Shown here: positions 1-5,974 of the stretch, piece by piece
Position numbering within the stretch: the stretch's first letter is position 1
Layout of the letters: every line of letters begins with the position of its first letter
Origin: Minisyncoccota bacterium
GTDB lineage: Bacteria; Patescibacteriota; Minisyncoccia; Minisyncoccales; GCA-002788555
Assembly: GCA_028697615.1 (NCBI GenBank)
Contig: JAQVET010000038.1
Coordinates: 1-6,883 of the forward strand
Direction: 5' to 3'
Length of the DNA stretch: 6,883 nucleotides
Position numbers and translations under genes: made by a program
Notes under the pieces: generated by a model
What the model was told of the DNA's origin: nothing
Databases searched by the model: none
Seen by the model: only the letters and a program-made list of their open reading frames with translations

Positions 1-1595
1 GAATCAGAGTTTTGATAAAGTTGCACTCCATACTGAGAATTATTTTTAATTTCATTATTTAGAATTTGACCGTTACTTGCTTGATTTACATATATGCCAT
101 TTGAAAATTCTTTGATTATGCAATTTTTTATTTTAAAATTAGAAGCATTTATAAATTCTTCCTCTGGTGGTTCTCCAGTGTAACCACCCACTTCTATTCC
201 GCTTCCACTACTTCCGGTTCCATCTATTATATGCTTTTCTCCAGTTATTGAATCCCTGCAATCAAAAACAACATCTGGAGATTTAATTCTAATACAATTG
301 GAAACATTTATTAGATCTGTATTAAGTCGATAAAAACCAGATTTAGTAATTTCTATACAAGAACTTATCTCTTCATATTTATGATAAACTAATGGAAAGT
401 GATCAATGTTATTATCATTTAACTTAAATTCTTCATCGCATATACTATCTAAATTATTATCCTCACAAGTTTGAGAAATATCAGTTCCTGTAGAATTTAA
501 CCAAGCATTTCCACCAATATATTCCTCTCCTAAAATATTTTCTTGAAATGCTTTTATTGTATTCCAATAATTGGTATCAGTAGGGGTATCTAAATGATAA
601 TTTTTTTCTTGATTAAATAAATTATTATAAATAACATTACTGCCACTATATTTTAAATAAATCCCAACATAATTTGATGAAATCTTATTATTACTTACAA
701 TACTATCCTCAACACTATTTAAATAAATACCATATGTATTTTTAGAAATTCCTTCTTGAGAAGCAAGAGGAATTGTTTTATTGCCAACAATTTTGCTTTC
801 TTCAATATTACGAAAATAAACCCCCCATTTCCAATCAGAAACTAAACAATTTTGAATTGTAATATTTATCAAGGTCTCACTTCCAAAAGATTGAGCAATA
901 ATACCATAACTTTCATCTTTTCCAGTACCATCAATTTTATGTCCCTGACAATCAAGTATTACATCAGAAGTTCTAATTCTCATACAAGCACTATTATCAG
1001 TATTTTCAATATCCTGAGTTAAAAGATATGTTCCTGGTAATGTAATTTCCATGCAACTTGAAATTTCAACTTCTTCTTGCGGAGAACCTGGAATTTCTAC
1101 AGAACCAGAAAAAGTAAGCATGGCCCCAAGAGAAGTAGAAGAGTAAATTTCGTAATAATCATCATATACTCCTCCATCATTTTTTGCTAAATCTTTTAGC
1201 GCTTCCATTCTAGCAAAAAGTTTAAAATGTTGAGCTGTTAAATCAGTGACATATATATAACAAAAATCTGAGGGGTTTTGTGGATTATATCTTGGATCCT
1301 GAGGAATTTTTGGTAGATAGTTTTTATCAACTAAAATTTGAAGAGGACTGGGAGATTGTTCTATACATTGAGAAACTGGAGAAGAAGGATATTCTTTATA
1401 ATAAAAATAATATGTTTCTAAAACATTTTTTAATTCTTTTAATTGTTTAATCCTCTGATTATCTCTTGCTTGAGCCCTGGCACCACTTGTTAAAGCAAAA
1501 ATTACAGCAGTTAAAATAACAATTATAGTTATAACAATTAAAAGTTCAATGAGAGTAAAACTTTTTGAAAATAGTTTTAATTTAAATTTTTTCAT
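1..1595 (-). CDS. Type IV prepilin-like protein fused to NosD-type right-handed beta-helix (partial, C-terminus missing)
   Basis: The frame is open for 531 codons from ATG at 1595 to the left edge with no stop, so the C-terminus is missing. Residues 1-35 form a class III (prepilin) signal: a short Lys-rich leader, then FTLIELLIVITIIVILTAVI with the +5 Glu at residue 17. Cleavage is expected between Ser12 and Phe13; Gly is usual at the first of these. Residues 36-160 look like a pilin or pseudopilin head. From about 179 the protein becomes a Cys-containing beta-helix: an entry module at 179-225 (DVILDCQGHKIDGTG), Asn-rich helix turns at 226-327 (GIYLNS, GIYLKYSGSN), a closing motif at 361-403 (GGNAW, GTD, CEDNN, ICDEEF, FPLV), and a second entry module at 411-461. 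This is inferred to be an exported, surface-displayed binding or carbohydrate-acting protein; no catalytic residues are assigned. It follows recO by 10 bases and is probably co-transcribed with it. Confidence 0.85.
   Translation of the reverse strand, partial: MKKFKLKLFSKSFTLIELLIVITIIVILTAVIFALTSGARAQARDNQRIKQLKELKNVLETYYFYYKEYPSSPVSQCIEQSPSPLQILVDKNYLPKIPQDPRYNPQNPSDFCYIYVTDLTAQHFKLFARMEALKDLAKNDGGVYDDYYEIYSSTSLGAMLTFSGSVEIPGSPQEEVEISSCMEITLPGTYLLTQDIENTDNSACMRIRTSDVILDCQGHKIDGTGKDESYGIIAQSFGSETLINITIQNCLVSDWKWGVYFRNIEESKIVGNKTIPLASQEGISKNTYGIYLNSVEDSIVSNNKISSNYVGIYLKYSGSNVIYNNLFNQEKNYHLDTPTDTNYWNTIKAFQENILGEEYIGGNAWLNSTGTDISQTCEDNNLDSICDEEFKLNDNNIDHFPLVYHKYEEISSCIEITKSGFYRLNTDLINVSNCIRIKSPDVVFDCRDSITGEKHIIDGTGSSGSGIEVGGYTGEPPEEEFINASNFKIKNCIIKEFSNGIYVNQASNGQILNNEIKNNSQYGVQLYQNSD
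213..365 (-). repeat. NosD-type entry module, copy 2 (residues 411-461)
   Basis: This is the second copy of the entry module, starting 232 residues after the first. It keeps SSCIEIT, GFYRLNTD, CIRI, DVVFDC and IDGTG, with a short insertion (about five residues, near SITGE) before the last motif. A second run of beta-helix turns follows (GIYVNQASNGQILNNEIKNN) and continues to the window edge, so at least two full domains are expected. Confidence 0.8.
387..515 (-). other. Beta-helix module closing motif (residues 361-403)
   Basis: The segment reads GGNAW...GTD...TCEDNNLDSICDEEF...NDNNIDHFPLV. It resembles the segment that ends NosD-like beta-helix units in many archaeal and bacterial surface proteins. 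The dense Asp/Asn residues and the two cysteines (377 and 386) suggest a metal-bound or disulfide-closed cap, which is inference. It sits directly before the second entry module and so marks a boundary between two tandem beta-helix domains. Confidence 0.6.
921..1061 (-). repeat. NosD-type entry module, copy 1 (residues 179-225)
   Basis: This protein-level repeat lies within the pilin/beta-helix gene. The pattern is SSCxEIT, then GxYxLxxD, then CxRI, then DVxxDC, ending in IDGTG. Copy 2 at 213-365 shares the order, the cysteines and the end motif. The DNA of the two copies has diverged, so this is a family-level structural module and not a recent duplication. Confidence 0.8.
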
Positions 1596-1605
1596 TAAAT
1601 TTCAC

Positions 1606-2373
1606 TTAAAAATTATATTTTGAAATTCCAAAATAATTTATAAACTCCTTTGTTAGTTTTATTAATTCATCCTCATCATTTCGAGACATCTTTATCTTTT
1701 TTAAAATTTTATCATCTTTTTGGATGAGACGCAAGAGTTTAATGGTGTTTGAAGAAACAACGATTTTTTTATTTTGATATTTGTTTCCACATGTTTGACA
1801 AAGCAATCCCCCATTTTCTATTAAAAAATAACTATTAAAATAATCGTTTTGATTTTTTTGTTGTTTTTTTTCTTGCAATGGTTTTTTACAGATAACACAT
1901 TTATAAAGTTCAGGATTAAATCCTAAAGAAGAAATCAACTTCCAAATAAAATAGAAGTAAAAAATTTTCAGGTTTTTTATTTGATAATTTTGAGTTTGAG
2001 AAAGTTTTTTTATAGAGGCTAAAATTAAATTCCAAATTTTTCTGTCTTCTTCTTCTCCCTGAATAAATTCATTAAAGATATTTAAAATTTTAAGCGCAAT
2101 TTTTAACCGAGGGAAATCATCTTTAACATTTTGAAAATCATCTTTTAGAATTACATCACAAATTATGTAGAAACTTTTACCCTCAATAAATTCTAAATTA
2201 ACAAAATTTAAAACCTGCAAGCTATATTTTAATTTTGCATTTTTTTTTCGAATTGACCTGCCTATAGCATTAATTTTACCAAAATTTTTGGTAAAAATAG
2301 TAAAAATCTTATCAAACTCTCTATAATCCTCTTCTTTTAAAATAATAGCATCTGTCGTTAGTAGAGGGTGCAT
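1606..2373 (-). CDS. recO: DNA repair protein RecO
   Basis: RecO acts in the cytoplasm in RecF-pathway recombinational repair. It anneals complementary strands and, with RecR, loads RecA onto SSB-coated single-stranded DNA. At 255 residues the protein has the usual family length. The N-terminal OB-fold is recognisable in TTDAIILKEEDYREFDKIF, FGKINAIGRSIRKKNAKL and the following hydrophobic strands to about residue 80. A helical region covers about 85-155. A zinc finger has Cys159-x2-Cys162 and Cys192-x2-Cys195, with a Lys/Gln/Asn-rich linker between the pairs. The ATG at 2373 fits the family start, beginning just before the first strand. The stop is TAA at 1606-1608. No Shine-Dalgarno sequence is seen upstream. 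It lies 11 bases after ileS and 10 bases before the pilin-like gene, so translational coupling or a shared mRNA is likely. Confidence 0.95.
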   Translation of the reverse strand: MHPLLTTDAIILKEEDYREFDKIFTIFTKNFGKINAIGRSIRKKNAKLKYSLQVLNFVNLEFIEGKSFYIICDVILKDDFQNVKDDFPRLKIALKILNIFNEFIQGEEEDRKIWNLILASIKKLSQTQNYQIKNLKIFYFYFIWKLISSLGFNPELYKCVICKKPLQEKKQQKNQNDYFNSYFLIENGGLLCQTCGNKYQNKKIVVSSNTIKLLRLIQKDDKILKKIKMSRNDEDELIKLTKEFINYFGISKYNF

Positions 2374-2384
2374 AATTTATAAAA

Positions 2385-5288
2385 TCAAACTTTTTTTACT
2401 CCTATCCAAATAGACTCGCCGTCTAATTTTATAACCTTTTCAAGATCGCACTTTTCTTTACTAAACTCAAGATTTTTGGCATAAATTTCTTTTTTAATAA
2501 AAGAACCAAATTCTTCAATAATCCAATTAAAATTTTCAGGAAAATCAAAGTAAACGTTTATCTTATCTTCTTTTGAAAGGCCTAATTTTTTTCTTATATT
2601 CATTATATATCTTATAATATCTCTTAAAATGCCTTCTTTTTTTAACTCTGGTGTTATTTTAGTATCAAGTTTTATTTTTAATTCACCATCTCCAAGTAAA
2701 AAGTCCACTTCTTTCACATTCACTTCTTCTTTAATTAAATCAATAAAATCATTTTCAATTTTCCATTTAAGATTTTCAACACTTAATTTACTCAAAGGCT
2801 GACGAACCTTTATGTGAAATTTATTTCTCTCTGCCAAAGATAAACTGACAATATCTCTGGTAATTTTCATTTTTTCTTCAAGTTTTAAATTTATTAATTT
2901 TGAATTAAAATGCGGCCAATCACAAAGATGAACGCTCTCGATATCTTCTTTTTTCTTTAATGATTGATAGATATACTCAGATAAAAATGGGGTAAATGGA
3001 GCCATTAATTTTACCAGTGTCATTAAAACAAAATAAAGAATCTGAGAAGTTTCTATTAACTCATTTTTATTTTTTGGTTTTTGGAATTTTCTGCGCGATC
3101 TTCTTATATACCATAGTGATAAATCCTCAATAAAAAACTCTTCAATTTTTCTACTGGCAACGGCCGCATCATATTTATCCAACGATTTTGTTGTATCTTT
3201 AATTAAATTTTCTAAACGAGAAATTATCCATTGATCTAATAAATCTTTTGATTCGATATCTACCGGTGAAATTTCATTTTTTAACTTTGAAATATCACCT
3301 TTAGATACATATGTAGTAAAAAAAACATAACTATTCCATAAAAATAGAAGCTTTCTTCTTGTTTCCTCAGCAACATTATATCCAAACCTTAAATTGTAAA
3401 TAGGGTTTGCTCTACTATACATCCATCGCATTACATCTGCTCCTATTTTCTCAACTGCTTCATCAAACCAAATAGCATTCCCTTTTGATTTATGCATTTC
3501 CTGGCCATTTTCATCAACAACAGTAGAGTACCCAAAAATTGTTTTTGAAGGATACTTATTTTCTAAAACCGTGCTCATTACTATAAGAGAATAAAACCAA
3601 TTTTTAAATTGACCCGGAAATGATTCACAAATAAAATCATGAGGGAACCATTTTTGCCAATATTTTTTATCAGTAAAATAATTAAGGGTTGAAAAAGGAA
3701 CAATTCCAGCATCAAGCCAAGGATTACCGACATCAGTAATTCTTGAAACTAATGATCCACATTTTAAGCATTTAATTTTTACTTCATCTACAAATGGACG
3801 GTGTGGTGAGTGCCCTTCAAATTGTTGCCAACCATATACAGCCCTCTCTTTTAATTCTTCTTTTGAACCAATAACCTCAAAATCACCACACTTTGTGCAT
3901 TCAAAAATAGGAAGAACTAGTCCCCAATATCTTTTTTTAGAAATTAACCAATCCTGCATATTCTCAAGCCAATCCAATTCTCTTTCAAGTCCAAATGATG
4001 GTATCCAATTTATTTGCTTTGCCACTTTTATTAAATCATTTCTTATTTTTTCCATTGAAATATACCACTCATCAACCAAACGAAAAATTAATTCTGATTT
4101 ACATCTCCAACATGTTGGATAGCGATGAAGATAATCTTCTATTTTAAAAACTACTCCTTTTTTTTCTAAATTTTGAAATATTAAATCCTTAACCTCTGTT
4201 ACTAATTTGCCTGTTAAAAAATCAAAACCAGACCTATATTTACTTTCATCATCTGTTGGGTTTATTACTGGAAGATTTAATTTTTTACTTAAAATAAAAT
4301 CTTCTTGTCCACAGCCAGGAGCACTGTGAACAATTCCAGTTCCCTCTTCTGCGGTAACCTCGTCCCATAAAACTACCGAATGTTTATAATTTCCTAAAGA
4401 TTTTTTTACCTCTGGTAATTCATCGAATAATCCTTGATATTTTAAATTTTCCAATTTTTTCCCAAGAAAACTTTCAATAATTTTTCCATTTTTAATTAAA
4501 TTAAATTTTTCCTTAAGCAGGATATAGATATCTCCATTTTTATCTTTTACCCTGCAGTACTGCAAATCTGGATGAACAGCTAGGGCAACATTTGCAGGAA
4601 GCGTCCAGGGGGTAGTTGTCCAAACAAGAAAAAATGTATTTTTTTCTCCTTCAACTGGTATTTTTACAAAAATTGATTTATGTATTATCTCTTTATACTC
4701 TTCGGTTAAAATTTCATGTTGAGAAATAGCAGTTCCGCAACGTGGACACCAAGGAACAACATCCCGACCTTTGTATAAAAGTCCTTTTTCAAAACATTTT
4801 TTTAAAAAATACCAAATAGCATAATTATTTTCGTCTGACATTGTAAAGTAGGAGTTTTCCCAATCCATCCATTGTCCAAGTCTTATTGATTGATCTGTTT
4901 GAATTTTTGAATATTTCTTAACCCTTTCCTTGCAAAGTTCGACAAATTTAGCAATTGATGCCTTTTTATCTCCAGGAACAAGATTTTCTATATCTTTTTT
5001 ATTTTTAAGGCCTAATTCCTTTTCTACTTCTACTTCAACCCAAAGTCCTTGACAATCAAAACCACTTTGAAATCTTTCGTCAAAACCTTGCATTGCCTTA
5101 TATCTTTGAAAAAGATCTTTATATGTTCTTCCCCATGCATGATGTACGCCCATAGGATTATTGGCAGTAATCGGTCCATCTAAAAAAGACCAGGGCCTTT
5201 TCCCCTTATTTTTCTTTTGAAGTTTTTTAAAAATATTATTCTTTTCCCAAAAATTAAGAATTTCTTTTTCGTATTTTGAAGGTAACAT
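2385..5288 (-). CDS. ileS: Isoleucyl-tRNA synthetase, type 2 with altered HIGH motif (GVHH)
   Basis: This class I synthetase charges tRNA-Ile with isoleucine using ATP in the cytoplasm. All 967 residues look intact. The HIGH signature is replaced by Gly47-Val-His-His50 within NNPMGVHHAWGRTYKD. The KMSKS loop is EMHKS (597-601), followed by KGN. The CP1 editing domain shows WTTTPWTLPAN (223-233) and GTGIVHSAPGCGQED (316-330), including the conserved Asp330, so editing of misformed Val-tRNA should be active. Likely zinc pairs are Cys181/184, Cys393/396, Cys464/467 and Cys507/510. The anticodon-binding helical domain includes DLSLWYIRRSRRKF (722-735). The C-terminus has TPELKKEG (879-886) and no Cys cluster, unlike type 1 bacterial IleRS. 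The stop is TGA. The ATG at 5288 gives the expected MLPSKYEKEILNFW start; no ribosome binding site is evident. Confidence 0.97.
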   Translation of the reverse strand: MLPSKYEKEILNFWEKNNIFKKLQKKNKGKRPWSFLDGPITANNPMGVHHAWGRTYKDLFQRYKAMQGFDERFQSGFDCQGLWVEVEVEKELGLKNKKDIENLVPGDKKASIAKFVELCKERVKKYSKIQTDQSIRLGQWMDWENSYFTMSDENNYAIWYFLKKCFEKGLLYKGRDVVPWCPRCGTAISQHEILTEEYKEIIHKSIFVKIPVEGEKNTFFLVWTTTPWTLPANVALAVHPDLQYCRVKDKNGDIYILLKEKFNLIKNGKIIESFLGKKLENLKYQGLFDELPEVKKSLGNYKHSVVLWDEVTAEEGTGIVHSAPGCGQEDFILSKKLNLPVINPTDDESKYRSGFDFLTGKLVTEVKDLIFQNLEKKGVVFKIEDYLHRYPTCWRCKSELIFRLVDEWYISMEKIRNDLIKVAKQINWIPSFGLERELDWLENMQDWLISKKRYWGLVLPIFECTKCGDFEVIGSKEELKERAVYGWQQFEGHSPHRPFVDEVKIKCLKCGSLVSRITDVGNPWLDAGIVPFSTLNYFTDKKYWQKWFPHDFICESFPGQFKNWFYSLIVMSTVLENKYPSKTIFGYSTVVDENGQEMHKSKGNAIWFDEAVEKIGADVMRWMYSRANPIYNLRFGYNVAEETRRKLLFLWNSYVFFTTYVSKGDISKLKNEISPVDIESKDLLDQWIISRLENLIKDTTKSLDKYDAAVASRKIEEFFIEDLSLWYIRRSRRKFQKPKNKNELIETSQILYFVLMTLVKLMAPFTPFLSEYIYQSLKKKEDIESVHLCDWPHFNSKLINLKLEEKMKITRDIVSLSLAERNKFHIKVRQPLSKLSVENLKWKIENDFIDLIKEEVNVKEVDFLLGDGELKIKLDTKITPELKKEGILRDIIRYIMNIRKKLGLSKEDKINVYFDFPENFNWIIEEFGSFIKKEIYAKNLEFSKEKCDLEKVIKLDGESIWIGVKKV

Positions 5289-5295
5289 ATAATTT

Positions 5296-5315
5296 AAAAA
5301 TAAAATTTTATTTTT
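5296..5315. repeat. Perfect 20-base all-AT palindrome upstream of ileS
   Basis: The sequence AAAAATAAAATTTTATTTTT is its own reverse complement and sits 8 bases before the ileS start codon, in the 49-base gap after the phosphatase stop. It could act as an AT-rich promoter element or keep the start region weakly structured. In DNA this AT-rich such runs also arise by chance, so no function is assigned. Confidence 0.35.
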
Positions 5316-5337
5316 TATTTTACTAAAAAATAACTAA

Positions 5338-5913
5338 TTAAACAAGTTGTCTAACTTCTCCAATTTTTAAAGTGAGCTCATTTTTTCTTTTTATAATTTC
5401 ACTATCGGATAAACCCAAAATAACACCCTGAAGAAGTCTTAATGGATCGCCATGGCTAATAATAAGAATATTTTTCTTTGGATATTTCTTAATTATTTCG
5501 TTATAAAAATCTGCTACTCTTTTTTTAACATCTTCTCTTGATTCTCCTCCATGTGGTTTTTTATAAAATCTTTCCTTTTCATTTTTAAAATACATTGTAT
5601 AACGAATAATTGATTTCGATTCATAAATTCCTGGATTAATCTCTCTAAGTCTCTCATCAAAAATAACCGGTTTTTTTACAATTTTAGAAATAATTTGAGC
5701 GGTTTCTCTACATCTTTGAACCGGTGAAGAAAAAATAAGATCTATATTTTTATCTTTTAGATTTTTTCCTATTTTTTCTGCTTGTGAAATACCTTTTTTT
5801 GTCAATGGAAAACCTTCTATTTTTGCAGAAATTTTTAAAGATGCATTGGTTTTTGCCTGTGTATGTCGCATTATAAAAATTGATCCATTTTTATTTTTTT
5901 TAATATCGTCCAT
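5338..5913 (-). CDS. Histidine phosphatase superfamily protein (phosphoglycerate mutase-like)
   Basis: This 191-residue cytoplasmic enzyme belongs to the branch-1 histidine phosphatase family, which transfers phosphate through a phospho-histidine. Arg16-His17-Thr18 is the RHG-type motif with Thr in place of Gly; His17 would be the nucleophile. Other expected residues are Arg67 in SSPVQRCRETA (62-72), the acid Glu91 in LREINPGIYE, His121 in PHGGES, and His154 in ISHGD (152-156). The length is typical of small phosphatases such as CobC or SixA relatives and short for cofactor-dependent glycolytic phosphoglycerate mutase, so a phosphatase is more likely than a mutase. The substrate cannot be told from sequence. 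No cobalamin or glycolysis genes are nearby. It precedes ileS by 49 bases and follows the AI-2E gene by 61 bases. The stop is TAA. The ATG at 5913 leaves a nine-residue Lys/Asn-rich lead before the first strand. Confidence 0.88.
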   Translation of the reverse strand: MDDIKKNKNGSIFIMRHTQAKTNASLKISAKIEGFPLTKKGISQAEKIGKNLKDKNIDLIFSSPVQRCRETAQIISKIVKKPVIFDERLREINPGIYESKSIIRYTMYFKNEKERFYKKPHGGESREDVKKRVADFYNEIIKKYPKKNILIISHGDPLRLLQGVILGLSDSEIIKRKNELTLKIGEVRQLV

Positions 5914-5926
5914 AAACTAAAATTAA

Positions 5927-5945
5927 ATCTTCATTCTATGAAGAT
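5927..5945 (-). terminator. Small hairpin between the AI-2E and phosphatase genes, possible weak terminator
   Basis: There is a perfect 8-base inverted repeat, ATCTTCAT and ATGAAGAT, with a 3-base loop. In the direction of transcription it lies 29 bases after the AI-2E stop and is followed by TTTAATTTTAGTTT, a T-rich but interrupted run that leads straight into the phosphatase ATG at 5913. With only two G:C pairs per stem it would be weak. It may be a leaky terminator, an mRNA-processing or translation-modulating structure, or chance in AT-rich DNA. Confidence 0.3.
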
Positions 5946-5974
5946 ATTTAACAATTAAACTAATAAAATAAATT

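Noticed and set aside
1..1595. Possible CRISPR or tandem DNA repeat, suggested by the recurring Asn/Ile-rich, AT-rich segments
   Set aside because: There are no regularly spaced identical DNA repeats; the similarity is at the protein level and comes from beta-helix turns in a single reading frame.
2374..2384. Regulatory site between ileS and recO
   Set aside because: The gap is only 11 bases with no repeat or stem; it is best read as a plain intergenic spacer within one operon.
3895..4122. A 75-codon open frame on the plus strand
   Set aside because: It lies wholly inside ileS on the opposite strand, encodes no recognisable domain, and is best explained as a shadow of the conserved ileS reading frame.
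5933..5938. TAGAAT on the minus strand as a -10 promoter box for the phosphatase gene
   Set aside because: The sequence sits in the hairpin loop and stem, no -35 box is seen at a suitable distance, and near-matches to TATAAT are expected by chance in DNA this AT-rich.
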